Shown here piece by piece: positions 1-7,017 of a DNA stretch of 23,302 nucleotides. Below the pieces are notes generated by a model. The model had not been told where the DNA came from. It ran no database searches and was given only the letters and a program-made list of their open reading frames with translations. Each line of letters opens with the position of its first letter. Positions within the stretch are counted from its first letter, which is position 1. This DNA is from JBBSHJ01 sp038253135 (GTDB taxonomy: Bacteria; Actinomycetota; Actinomycetes; Mycobacteriales; QHCD01), in contig JBBSHJ010000050.1 in the NCBI GenBank assembly GCA_038253135.1, forward strand, positions 1 to 23,302. Reading direction: 5' to 3'. The translations under genes and the position numbers were made by a program.

Positions 1-2
1 AC

Positions 3-635
3 ACGGTCGTGATCGTCACCAGCGACCACGGCGATTACACCGGCGAATACGGCTTGCAGCGCAAGGGCGCCGGGATGCCGGAGGTCTTGATGCGGGTTCC
101 CTTCGTCATTTCGGGCGCCGGGATAGCGGTGTACGACGACGGCGCAACCATCTTCTCGCTTGCCGATCTCATGCCGACGCTGGCCGAGCTGGCCGGCGCG
201 AAGATTCCCCTCGGCGTGCAGGGCCGTAGCCTCGCCCCGGTGCTCGGCTCACACGAGCCCGGCGGGCCTGGGTTCGAGAGCGTCTACGCCGAACGCGGCG
301 TCGGCGGGCTCCCCTACCCTGCTGACGCCCGGCCGCCGCTGCATTTCGGCTACGACGGTCCGAGTTTCGACGAGCTCAATACCGTCACCCAGTCCGGCGA
401 CACGAAAATGCTGCGCCGCGGCCGGTGGAAGCTGCTGTACGACGCCCAGGGCGCCGGTGAGCTCTACGACCTCTACGCCGACCCGATGGAGCTGACCAAC
501 CTGTTCGCCGATCCGGGCTGCTCCGCGATCCACGCGGCCATGGTCGAGGAACTCCTGCGCTGGAGCATCCGCCTCGACGACGAGTTGCCCGACGCGGCGT
601 ACACCACCCTGAGAGCCCCGCACAACTGGCGCTGA
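3..635 (+). CDS. Sulfatase family hydrolase, C-terminal part (5' end outside window)
   Basis: The reading frame is open from the window edge to a TGA at 633-635, so only the C-terminal ~210 residues are present. It begins with TVVIVTSDHG followed by DYTGEYGL. This is the conserved sulfatase/alkaline-phosphatase-superfamily segment in which Asp and His bind the active-site metal. Further on it has the usual sulfatase features: a line about the regulator of enzyme scope (SLADLMPTLAELAG), a GRSLAPVL stretch, and a late KLLYDAQGAGELYDLYADP segment followed by EL.NLFADP, which is the typical sulfatase C-terminal subdomain. The family hydrolyses sulfate esters, or sometimes phosphonate or phosphate esters. 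The catalytic Cys/Ser of the CxPSR motif would lie upstream and cannot be seen, so substrate and activation status are unknown. The DDELPDAAY tail suggests a cytoplasmic or unanchored end, with no membrane segment. Confidence 0.85.
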   Translation, partial: TVVIVTSDHGDYTGEYGLQRKGAGMPEVLMRVPFVISGAGIAVYDDGATIFSLADLMPTLAELAGAKIPLGVQGRSLAPVLGSHEPGGPGFESVYAERGVGGLPYPADARPPLHFGYDGPSFDELNTVTQSGDTKMLRRGRWKLLYDAQGAGELYDLYADPMELTNLFADPGCSAIHAAMVEELLRWSIRLDDELPDAAYTTLRAPHNWR

Positions 636-644
636 CCCGCGGGC

Positions 645-938
645 TCAGGCGTTCAGAAACTCGGTGGCGGCGGCGCGCATCAGCGCATACCCCGGCACGA
701 GGTCGCCCCACATGAAGGCCTGGGACCGGCTGGCGGAGCTGTATATGAATGCGCTCCGGCCATCGTGGCCGCGCGCGGGGCGGATCTTCCAGGTGCGCGC
801 CGGAGCGGCTCGCCCGCGGGCAGCGGCTGCGAGTCGAGCCAGACCGCGTGGCGGGATGGGTGCGCAGATCGCCGGGCGGGACGACGAGCGCGACACGGTC
901 GAACCGGCCTGCACCTGGAGTGGACCGATCAGCCGCAC
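645..938 (-). pseudogene. Possible remnant of an unidentified gene
   Basis: The 383 bases between the sulfatase and the GNAT gene contain no convincing intact gene. On the minus strand a frame ending at 645 closes with a protein-like tail (AFIYSSASRSQAFMWGDLVP, then GYALMRAAATEFLNA). Upstream, the protein-like segments appear in different frames: DRVALVVPPGDLRTHPATR in one and VWLDSQPLPAGEPLR in another. That pattern fits a gene broken by two or more frameshifts, but it could also be chance reading of GC-rich DNA. I do not recognise the family. No ribosome binding site or clean start was found. Confidence 0.25.
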
Positions 939-1004
939 GCCGCCGAAGCGAACGGCTCGATGAAGCGGCCCGAATTCCGGCCGTCGATCGTCCGCGAACG
1001 GCTC

Positions 1005-1010
1005 TATGGT
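1005..1010 (+). promoter_or_regulatory. Possible -10 element for a leaderless GNAT mRNA
   Basis: TATGGT fits the actinobacterial -10 pattern TANNNT. It ends 8 bases before the ATG at 1019, and no Shine-Dalgarno sequence lies between them. Transcription would then start at or next to the ATG. No convincing -35 was seen. Confidence 0.3.
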
Positions 1011-1018
1011 TTATCGGC

Positions 1019-1618
1019 ATGAGCAAAGTGGAGGCGAGTGGGGACGGCTACCGGATCGAACCGCTCGGTCCGCAGACGTGGGAGGCGTTCGCGGATCTTG
1101 CGGAGCGGCACAACGGCGTGTGGGGCGGGTGCTGGTGCACCTGGTTCCATCTCTATCCGGACTGTCCCGAGCGCAAGACGATCGGCAACCGCGCGTTCAA
1201 GCAGCGCCTCGTCGACGAGGGCCGCGCGCACGCCGCGCTGGTCTTCGACGGTGACGTCGCGGTCGCCTGGTGTGAGTACGGCACGGTCGAGGAACTGCCG
1301 AACATCCACCACCGCAAGGAGTGGGAACAGGGCGTCGTCCGCATACCCGACTACCGGATCACCTGCCTGTTCGTGGACCGCAGATACCGGCGCAAGGGGA
1401 TGGCGGCGGTCGCCGTTCGGGGTGCGTTGGCGCTGATCAGTGCGGCGGGCGGCGGTCTCGTCGAGTCCTACCCGCACGACATCGCCCCGGGCAAGAGGAC
1501 CTCCGCGTCGTTCCTCTACAACGCCACCCGGAGCATGTACGAGAAACTCGGGTTCAGCTACGACCGGCCCAAAGGCAAGGGCAACTGCGTGATGAGCAAG
1601 TCCGTCTCGGTGCGCTAG
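1019..1618 (+). CDS. GNAT family N-acetyltransferase
   Basis: This 199-residue protein starts at the ATG at 1019; longer upstream frames run through non-coding-looking sequence. The GNAT acetyl-CoA site is visible as ITCLFVD followed by RRYRRKGMA (about residues 114-129), matching the R/Q-x-x-G-x-G/A loop. The C-terminal SMYEKLGFSY is the usual last GNAT strand-helix. The N-terminal NGVWGGCWCTWFH (about 32-44), with two Cys and a Trp-rich run, is characteristic of a subgroup of actinobacterial GNATs of unknown acceptor. The family transfers acetyl from acetyl-CoA to an amine, in the cytoplasm. It stands alone: the upstream sulfatase is same-strand but separated by ~380 bases, and the downstream DUF402 gene is convergent. 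The substrate cannot be inferred. Confidence 0.88.
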   Translation: MSKVEASGDGYRIEPLGPQTWEAFADLAERHNGVWGGCWCTWFHLYPDCPERKTIGNRAFKQRLVDEGRAHAALVFDGDVAVAWCEYGTVEELPNIHHRKEWEQGVVRIPDYRITCLFVDRRYRRKGMAAVAVRGALALISAAGGGLVESYPHDIAPGKRTSASFLYNATRSMYEKLGFSYDRPKGKGNCVMSKSVSVR

Positions 1619-1630
1619 CGCGCCTAAGCA

Positions 1631-1648
1631 GCGATCGCGGCAGATCGC
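1631..1648. terminator. Possible hairpin between convergent genes
   Basis: GCGATC and GATCGC flank a six-base loop, 12 bases after the GNAT stop and before the convergent DUF402 stop. There is no T tract, so it would be an atypical terminator or simply a chance palindrome. Confidence 0.22.
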
Positions 1649-1686
1649 ACCAGCCGAGCATCCATCGTCTCCGGTGCGCGTCGGTC

Positions 1687-2178
1687 TTAGGCGCCACCCT
1701 CAATGGCGATTTCCAGGCGCTTCCATCCGTGCGATTGGAATGGCTCCGCGTCATTTTCGAGCATCAGATGCATCTCATCGCGGGTACGACGGGCGGCGGT
1801 CGCGACCTCCTGCGGGTAGGGCACGCTGTGGCACGCATCCTCGAACTCATCCTCGTCGAGCACCAGGATCGAACCGTCGGACAGGCGGACGAGGTCGATC
1901 TCAAGGTCGTCATAATGCCAGCCGTCGTCAGCCAACACCGGTGGAGTGCAGATATCGACGGAGATCCACCGCCGAGTCGGATCGTTCTCCCGGCCGATCC
2001 ACCACCAGGACGTCCACCAGCGCTCGCGTGGCAACAACACAAGCCCGGCACGGTCCAGCATGGCGTCGCGAGGGCGGTACAGCCAGGTGCCGAAGCCGTC
2101 GTTGCCAATGACCTCGAGCTGACTCGTCAGGTGACTCCGAGCGGGGTACTTCTGCTTGTGCACGCGCACCGACGCCAT
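1687..2178 (-). CDS. DUF402 domain protein
   Basis: This 163-residue protein matches the DUF402 pattern as I know it. An aromatic-rich WWTSWWWIGREND region (about 54-66) is followed by RRWISVDICTPP, then the acidic signature WHYDDLEIDLV (about 87-97) and DEDEFEDACH (about 108-117). DUF402 proteins fold as a small beta-barrel with Asp/Glu residues that bind a divalent metal; characterised relatives are nucleoside di/triphosphate phosphatases. That activity is possible here but not shown. The ATG at 2178 has no Shine-Dalgarno and has TAGGGT seven bases upstream. The gene is alone on its strand, convergent with the GNAT and separated from the deaminase remnant by 99 bases. Confidence 0.75.
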   Translation of the reverse strand: MASVRVHKQKYPARSHLTSQLEVIGNDGFGTWLYRPRDAMLDRAGLVLLPRERWWTSWWWIGRENDPTRRWISVDICTPPVLADDGWHYDDLEIDLVRLSDGSILVLDEDEFEDACHSVPYPQEVATAARRTRDEMHLMLENDAEPFQSHGWKRLEIAIEGGA

Positions 2179-2185
2179 TGACCAG

Positions 2186-2191
2186 ACCCTA
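2186..2191 (-). promoter_or_regulatory. Possible -10 element for a leaderless DUF402 mRNA
   Basis: Read on the minus strand this is TAGGGT (TANNNT), ending seven bases before the ATG at 2178, with no ribosome binding site between. The -35 region is weak. Confidence 0.3.
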
Positions 2192-2277
2192 GTCGTTGTC
2201 CAAAGACCGGTTGGCCGTTGCCGCGATCGGCGATCTCCGGAATGAGGCGACGGGCAGGTTCACGTGAACCGCGCATC

Positions 2278-2488
2278 TTACGACGACTGGCCCAATATCG
2301 CGTGCAATCGGCGCAGCGGCGTAGCTCGAGCGAGCAATGGACAGGCGATCTCATTGCGATTGCGCCCTTCGGCCACGAATCGTCCGGCTTCATCGACGAC
2401 TACCGCGCCGACCGGGGAAGCGGCCGGCCCGAAGCGATTCCCACGCCAGCTCAAGCGCGCGCGGCCACGGTTCAGGGATGTCAGTCAT
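2278..2488 (-). pseudogene. Nucleoside/cytidine deaminase-family remnant, frameshifted and truncated
   Basis: The ATG at 2488 overlaps the truB stop (ATGA). The frame reads MTDIPEPWPRALELAWESLR then AGRFP, which is the N-terminal helix of a nucleoside deaminase. It then shifts: removing one base from the G run at 2414-2417 (plus strand) restores VGAVVVDEAGRFVAEGRNR, the expected first beta strands of the fold. After that the protein should reach the zinc-binding HAE motif and the PCxxC motif, but neither appears in any frame. The restored frame ends at a TAA at 2278-2280 after only ~69 codons, where intact relatives are about 150-170 residues. So the gene has a +1 shift and has lost its catalytic part. 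A single-base sequencing error could explain the shift but not the missing zinc site. Confidence 0.7.
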
Positions 2489-3363
2489 GACGTCGGCCGG
2501 ATCACGACGACCGTGCGCGCCTGACCGCCGCGCTCCTCGAGCAGGGCGACCGCGCGCCCCTCACTGTCGAACGCGCCGTAGGGAGCGGGCAATCCGACCG
2601 GCTCGATCCGTCGGCCATGCGTCACGTCGTCGACCTCCTCTGGTGTCAGATCCCGGCGGGCAAACATCGATGACATCGCGGTGTCGATACCGATCGGCAC
2701 CGGCTCGGCGGACTCGGCCAGCTCGTCGAGGGTCGATGCGGCGGCCAGTGAGAAGGCGCCGATGCGGGTACGCCGCAGCGCGGTCAGGTGGCCGCCGACG
2801 CCCAGCGTCGTACCGAGGTCGCGGGCCAGTGCCCGGATGTAGGTGCCGGTGGAGCAGTCGACCTCGATGTCGAGGTCATAGACCGACCCTGGCCGGATCG
2901 CGAGCACGTCGATCCGGTCGATCCGCACCCGGCGAGCCGCGAGATCGACCGACTCCCCGGCCCGCACGCGCGCGTAGGACCGCACTCCCCCGAGTTTGAT
3001 CGCGCTGACCGCCGATGGCACCTGGTCGATCGCGCCGACGAACCCGCCGAGCGCACGGCGTACGGCGCCGTCGTCGAGTCGCGACGCGTCGGCCGTCGCG
3101 ACGATGTCGCCCTCGGCGTCGTCGGTCACCGTGGCGGCCCCGAGCCGGATCGTGGCCAGGTAGGTCTTGTCGTGACCGGCCACGTAGCCGAGCAGCTTGG
3201 TCGCGCGTTCGACGCCGAGGATCAGGACGCCGGTCGCCATCGGATCAAGCGTGCCGGCGTGGCCGACCTTGCGCGTGGCGGCGATCCGCCGCACCCGCGC
3301 GACCACATCGTGCGATGTCATGCCGCCGGGTTTGTCCACGACGACCAGACCGGGTCGAGTCAT
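2485..3363 (-). CDS. truB: tRNA pseudouridine(55) synthase TruB
   Basis: TruB converts U55 of the tRNA T-arm to pseudouridine. The 292-residue protein has the TruB catalytic loop GHAGTLDPMATGVL with the catalytic Asp at residue 40. The N-terminal VDKPGGMTSHDVV is typical, as are the later SAIKLGGVRSYARVRAG, the CSTGTYIRALARDLG signature (about residues 175-190) and GHLTALRRTRIGAF. A C-terminal TruB_C-like extension follows (SEGRAVALLEERG). The start ATG at 3363 overlaps the MATE stop codon, and its own stop overlaps the start of the deaminase remnant. This suggests translational coupling along the set. In many bacteria ribF and rpsO follow truB; they are not found here. Confidence 0.96.
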   Translation of the reverse strand: MTRPGLVVVDKPGGMTSHDVVARVRRIAATRKVGHAGTLDPMATGVLILGVERATKLLGYVAGHDKTYLATIRLGAATVTDDAEGDIVATADASRLDDGAVRRALGGFVGAIDQVPSAVSAIKLGGVRSYARVRAGESVDLAARRVRIDRIDVLAIRPGSVYDLDIEVDCSTGTYIRALARDLGTTLGVGGHLTALRRTRIGAFSLAAASTLDELAESAEPVPIGIDTAMSSMFARRDLTPEEVDDVTHGRRIEPVGLPAPYGAFDSEGRAVALLEERGGQARTVVVIRPTS

Positions 3364-4703
3364 TGCGTGCTGGTTCCCGTGACGACCCACCGGCTGCCCG
3401 CCGTGCGCGCCAGCATGCCGGCGAGCCGCACCACGATGAAGGCCGTCAACCCGGCCCACACGCCGCCGATCCCCCAGTGCCAGTGCAGCGCGGCGAGGTT
3501 GAGCGGCAGGAAGGCCCCGACCGCGGCGAGGATGGTGATCGTCCGCATGAAACCGACATCGCCGGCTCCGATCAACACGCCGTCCAGTGCGAAGACGACT
3601 CCGGCCGCCGGCTGCATCCCCACGAACCACGGCCACAGCACGTGCGTCTGGTGTACGACGTCCCCGGACGAGGTGAACAGGTGCGGTACGACGACGTAAC
3701 CGACCGCGATCAACGCACCGAAGACACAGCCCGCGGCCAGCCCGTAGCGCGCGACCCGCCACGCCACGTGCCGGGCCAGCCGCACGTCGCTGCCCCCCAA
3801 CGCCGCGCCCACCAGAGACTGCGCGGCGATCGCGACCGAATCGAGCAGCAAGGCGGTGAATTCCCACAGCTGCAAGGCGATCTGGTGCGCGCCGATCTGC
3901 GCCGTACCCATCCGCGCGGCAACCGCGGCCGCCGACATGAAGGCGGCCTGGAATGCCGCGGCCCGCACCAGCAGGTCGCGGCCGACGCCGAGCTGGGCCT
4001 GCATGATCGTGAGATCCGGCCGCAACGGCACACCCTCGCGGCGCAGGTAGCGCACGAAGAGGCCGGCGCCGATCGCCTGCGCTCCGACGTTGGCGACCGC
4101 CGAGCCGGACAGCCCCATGCCCACGGAGTAGACCAGCAGGGGCGAGGCGACCGCCGAGGCCGCGTTCGCGGCCAGCACGATGACGATCGGCGCGCGGGTA
4201 CGCTGGACCCCCCGCATCCAGCCATTGCCGGCGAGGACGAGCAGCACGCCGGGCAGGCCGCACACCGCGATGCGGAACCAGACCTCGGCACCGTGCTGCG
4301 TCGTACCGCCGCCACCGGCCAGCAACCGGGTCAGGGGACCGGCCAGGATCTGGCCCAGTGCCACGGCCAGCACGCCGATGAAGACGGCGAGCCAGGAGGC
4401 CTGCACACCCTCGCCGACCGCTGCGGCCCGCCGACCGGCGCCGTACCAACGTGCCGCCCGCCCGGTCGTGCCGTACTCCACGAAGGAGCCGAGCAGCGTC
4501 ATCAATGCCATGAGGGCGGCGCCGATGCCGAGAGCCGCGAGCGGGACCTTGCCCAGGTGCCCCACGACGGCGGTGTCGACGAGCAGGTAGAGCGGCTCGG
4601 CGGCGAGGACGGCGAACGCCGAGCCAGCCAACGCAAACAGCTGGCGAGCGGTGATCTCGCCGGGCGGCCCGCTCGCGACGAGTTCCTCCTGCGATGCGGT
4701 CAC
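3360..4703 (-). CDS. MATE family efflux transporter, DinF-like
   Basis: This is an integral membrane protein of 447 residues with about twelve hydrophobic segments, the normal size for MATE/DinF exporters. The first repeat starts ITARQLFALAGSAFAVLAAE, followed by PLYLLVDTAVVGHLGKVPLA, which is the classic MATE N-terminal signature (P-L--L-D---VG-LG---LA). The second half carries RAAAFQAAFMSAAAVAARMG and QIGAHQIALQLW, the equivalent signature of the second repeat. Such proteins export cationic compounds in exchange for H+ or Na+. The start is the GTG at 4703, ten bases after the oxidoreductase stop, so the two are probably co-transcribed. A dinF-type gene near truB and rbfA is common in actinobacteria. 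The substrate is unknown. Confidence 0.92.
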   Translation of the reverse strand: MTASQEELVASGPPGEITARQLFALAGSAFAVLAAEPLYLLVDTAVVGHLGKVPLAALGIGAALMALMTLLGSFVEYGTTGRAARWYGAGRRAAAVGEGVQASWLAVFIGVLAVALGQILAGPLTRLLAGGGGTTQHGAEVWFRIAVCGLPGVLLVLAGNGWMRGVQRTRAPIVIVLAANAASAVASPLLVYSVGMGLSGSAVANVGAQAIGAGLFVRYLRREGVPLRPDLTIMQAQLGVGRDLLVRAAAFQAAFMSAAAVAARMGTAQIGAHQIALQLWEFTALLLDSVAIAAQSLVGAALGGSDVRLARHVAWRVARYGLAAGCVFGALIAVGYVVVPHLFTSSGDVVHQTHVLWPWFVGMQPAAGVVFALDGVLIGAGDVGFMRTITILAAVGAFLPLNLAALHWHWGIGGVWAGLTAFIVVRLAGMLARTAGSRWVVTGTSTQ

Positions 4704-4713
4704 GTCGGGCGGC

Positions 4714-5634
4714 TCAGGACAGGTGCGGGATGACCTCGGCGGCCAGCCGCTCCATCTGCTCGGCGTCCCCGGCCAGCGGGTTGAGCACGATCAGCTCGGC
4801 ACCGGCGGCCGCGACCTCGCGGAGCCCCGCGACGACGTCGTCCGGGGTGCCGGCGACCGCGACCTCCGCCAGGTGCGGGATCCGGGACTCCGCGTAGACC
4901 CGCAGCAGCCCATCGGCCACCTGGCGGCGCGCGACGGCGGCGTCGTCGGCGACGGCGAGGTAGACCCGCTTGCCGATCGCGAAGGTTGCCGGGTCGCGGC
5001 CCTGCTCCTGCAGCTCGCGGCGTACGACGCCCACCTGCTCGATGAAGCCGGCCGTCGTCGACGATCCCGCGCCGAGGAAGCCGTCGCCGAGCCGGACCGC
5101 GCGGCGCAGCGCACGGGGGTGATTGGCGCCGAACCAGATCGGCGGGTGCGGCCGTTGCACCGGCTTGGGCTGGATCGGGGCGCCGTCGACCTGCCAGAAC
5201 CGGCCCCGGAACGTGACGGTCGGCTCGGTCCAGGCCGCCTGCATCAGCCGCAGCCCCTCGGTGAACCGCGCCACGAAGGACTCCCGATCCACGCCGAACG
5301 CGGAGAACATCCGGAAGCCGCCGCCCGGGGAGACGCCGACGTCGACGCGGCCGTTGCTGAGGTGGTCGACCGTGGTGATGCTCGCCGCGAGATGGATCGG
5401 GCTGTGCAGCGAGCTGACCACCACGGCGCAGCCGAGCCGCATCCGGCGGGTGCACGCGGCGGCGTAGGCCAACGTCTCCATCGGCGCGAGCAGCGGAGTG
5501 CTTCCGATGACCTGCTCCAGCACCCAGGCGCCGTCGAATCCCAGCTCCTCCGCCCGCAGCAGATGGGCCTTGAGCGCGGCGGCGTCCACGCCGGTGGCGC
5601 CGACGAACTGCGGGATCGAGATCGCGAACCTCAT
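4714..5634 (-). CDS. LLM-class flavin/F420-dependent oxidoreductase
   Basis: This 306-residue protein has the luciferase-like monooxygenase fold. MRFAISIPQF starts the TIM barrel, LLRAEELGFDGAWVLEQ is followed by MRLGCAVVV, and STTVDHLSNGRVDVGVSPG-like sequence (ITTVDHLSNGRVDVGVSPGG) is the hallmark bulge around residues 92-112. GRFWQVDGAPIQPKPVQRPHP followed by IWFGANHPRALRRAVRLGDG is the second conserved block. In actinobacteria most members use coenzyme F420, but FMN use cannot be excluded by eye. It is cytoplasmic with no signal peptide. The ATG at 5634 is the first in-frame start; no good ribosome binding site is visible. It leads the MATE-truB set by 10 bases, which hints at shared transcription rather than shared function. 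The substrate is unknown. Confidence 0.9.
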   Translation of the reverse strand: MRFAISIPQFVGATGVDAAALKAHLLRAEELGFDGAWVLEQVIGSTPLLAPMETLAYAAACTRRMRLGCAVVVSSLHSPIHLAASITTVDHLSNGRVDVGVSPGGGFRMFSAFGVDRESFVARFTEGLRLMQAAWTEPTVTFRGRFWQVDGAPIQPKPVQRPHPPIWFGANHPRALRRAVRLGDGFLGAGSSTTAGFIEQVGVVRRELQEQGRDPATFAIGKRVYLAVADDAAVARRQVADGLLRVYAESRIPHLAEVAVAGTPDDVVAGLREVAAAGAELIVLNPLAGDAEQMERLAAEVIPHLS

Positions 5635-5679
5635 GACGCCGACGGTATCGGCTCCGATCAGACAGCGCCGCCGGCGCGC

Positions 5680-5802
5680 TCAGCCCACCCGCGACACGGC
5701 CGTTCGCGGCTCGAGATCGGCGTTGGGCACGCTCTCGACGGCCAGCCGGTACGCCGTGTCGAGCGCCCACGCGCCGATCGCAACATCGGGCGCGCCGCTG
5801 GC
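5680..5802 (-). pseudogene. Possible 3' fragment of an unidentified gene
   Basis: In the 227 bases between the oxidoreductase and the antitoxin gene, a 40-codon minus-strand stretch reads like a true protein C-terminus: DVAIGAWALDTAYRLAVESV, then PNADLEPRTAVSRVG and a TGA. It has no start codon of its own and is preceded by an in-frame stop. It may be the tail of a gene that stood here before the toxin-antitoxin pair arrived. The family is not recognised and chance is possible. Confidence 0.22.
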
Positions 5803-5848
5803 TCAGCGTCTCGTCTGCGGCTGCCTGCCGACCCGTTGCGAGATGCAC

Positions 5849-5854
5849 TAGCAT
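5849..5854 (+). promoter_or_regulatory. Possible -10 element of the toxin-antitoxin operon
   Basis: TAGCAT (TANNNT) ends seven bases before the antitoxin ATG at 5862 and there is no Shine-Dalgarno sequence, which suggests a leaderless mRNA. It lies inside a direct repeat of AGATGCA (5841-5847 and 5856-5862, 15 bases apart). That repeat could be a site for autoregulation by the ribbon-helix-helix antitoxin. Confidence 0.3.
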
Positions 5855-5861
5855 CAGATGC

Positions 5862-6104
5862 ATGCGCACAACGCTCAGCATCGACAACGACGTGCTCGTT
5901 GCGGTAAAGGAGCGCGCGGCACGCGAGAAGCGATCCGCCGGGCAGGTGCTGTCCGCGCTCGCCCGCGAGGCACTCACGCGTGAGGCGCGGACGGAGTCGC
6001 CCGAACATCACCAGCACCACCACGGCTTCCAGCCGCTGCCGCACCGCGGCGCTGCGGTGTCCAACGCACTCATCGATCGGCTACGGGAGGACGAGCCGGA
6101 GTGA
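5862..6104 (+). CDS. VapB-type ribbon-helix-helix antitoxin
   Basis: This 80-residue protein begins MRTTLSIDNDVLVAVKERAA, a short beta strand and first helix typical of ribbon-helix-helix DNA-binding antitoxins. The second helix follows as REKRSAGQVLSALAREALTR (about residues 21-40). The C-terminal half is flexible and charged, with a His-rich HHQHHHGFQPLP stretch, and ends in an acidic RLREDEPE tail. This is the part expected to wrap the toxin active site. The stop codon overlaps the GTG of the downstream PIN-domain gene, the usual arrangement in VapBC pairs. Antitoxins of this type repress their own operon together with the toxin. Confidence in the role comes mainly from the pairing. Confidence 0.85.
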   Translation: MRTTLSIDNDVLVAVKERAAREKRSAGQVLSALAREALTREARTESPEHHQHHHGFQPLPHRGAAVSNALIDRLREDEPE

Positions 6105-6532
6105 CGCGTGCGCTGCTCGACATCAACGTCCTGCTCGCGCTCCTCGACAGCGATCACGTCGACCACGCTCGAGCACATGACTGGCTCGAGGGCGCTATCG
6201 CCACCGGGTGGGCGTCATGCGCGATTACACAGAACGGATTCATCCGGATCATCACGCGGCCGCGCTATCCCAGCCCGATCAGCGCGACTCACGCAATCAA
6301 CCTGCTGGACATGGCATGCGCGCAGCCGCAGCACGACTACTGGACCTGCGAGATCAGCCTGCTCGACCCGGCGGTCATCGACCGCTCTCGGGTGCTCGGA
6401 CCACGCCAGGTCACAGACGCGTATCTGCTTGCGCTGGCCGTTCGTCACGACGGACGGTTCGTGACCTTCGACCGATCGGTCCCGGTCTCAACGGTCGCCG
6501 GCGCCACGGCCGACCACCTCGAGGTGCTGTAG
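6101..6532 (+). CDS. VapC-type PIN-domain ribonuclease toxin
   Basis: This 143-residue PIN-domain protein starts at the GTG at 6101, which overlaps the antitoxin stop. The N-terminal LLDINVLLALLD carries the first acidic metal ligand, Asp7. DHARAHDWLEGAIATGWASC leads to AITQNGFIRI, the block where many PIN proteins have a Glu; here position 44 is Gln, which I believe is common in this subfamily. GPRQVTDAYLLALAVRHDGR is followed by FVTFDRSVP and supplies the C-terminal acidic ligands. VapC toxins cut tRNA or rRNA in a Mg2+-dependent way until bound by VapB. The pair sits on the strand opposite to its neighbours, between rbfA and the oxidoreductase-MATE-truB set, as expected for a mobile module inserted into a conserved cluster. 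Confidence 0.9.
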   Translation: MTRALLDINVLLALLDSDHVDHARAHDWLEGAIATGWASCAITQNGFIRIITRPRYPSPISATHAINLLDMACAQPQHDYWTCEISLLDPAVIDRSRVLGPRQVTDAYLLALAVRHDGRFVTFDRSVPVSTVAGATADHLEVL

Positions 6533-6556
6533 CCGAGCGACAGCGAACAGCCGGGG

Positions 6557-6988
6557 TCAGATCTCGTCCGAGTCCGTGGATCGGTAGGGGTCGGGGTCGC
6601 CGGCCGGTACGGCACCGATCCGCGCCCGCCGCAGCTCCTCGTCGGCGGCTCGCACCCGCTCGAGGACCTCCTCGAAGTGCCGCGACGTGTCGGGGATCTC
6701 GTCCAGCTCGAAGGCGAGGGTCGGCGTGAACCGCACGCCGGTCTGCTTGCCGACCTCGCGGCGCAGCACGCCCTTCGCACTCTCGAGGGCAGCCGCGGAG
6801 GCCGTCTTGTCGGCCTCGGAGCCGAGCACCGTGTAATAGATCGTGGCCTCGTGCAGATCCCCGGTGAGGCGCACGTCGGTGACGGTCACCATGCCGAGAC
6901 GGGGGTCCTTGACGCCCGATTCGAGCCGCGCCGCGATGATCTCCTGGATGTGCGCGGCCAGTCGGCGCGCCCGCTGCGGGTCAGCCAT
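6557..6988 (-). CDS. rbfA: 30S ribosome-binding factor RbfA
   Basis: RbfA helps mature the 5' end of 16S rRNA and the 30S subunit. The 143-residue sequence has the standard layout. ADPQRARRLAAHIQEIIAAR is the first helix, GMVTVTDVRLTGDLHEATIYYTV-type sequence spans about residues 31-52 as the KH-like core, and LRREVGKQTGVRFTPTLAFELDEIPD-type sequence follows, including RFTPTLAFELDE. It ends in an acidic tail. The ATG at 6988 is preceded by AAGGAG at good spacing (minus strand). It is 29 bases downstream of the DUF503 gene, in the normal nusA-infB-DUF503-rbfA order. In many actinobacteria a DHH-family nanoRNase gene follows; it is missing here and the toxin-antitoxin pair lies in its place. 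Confidence 0.96.
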   Translation of the reverse strand: MADPQRARRLAAHIQEIIAARLESGVKDPRLGMVTVTDVRLTGDLHEATIYYTVLGSEADKTASAAALESAKGVLRREVGKQTGVRFTPTLAFELDEIPDTSRHFEEVLERVRAADEELRRARIGAVPAGDPDPYRSTDSDEI

Positions 6989-7017
6989 GGTGGTCTCCTT
7001 CGCATGTCATGAGGCGG

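Noticed and set aside
3015..4733. Plus-strand frame of 572 codons opposite the MATE and truB genes
   Set aside because: Low-complexity Arg/His/Gln-rich translation without domains; the opposite strand encodes a recognisable transporter and TruB.
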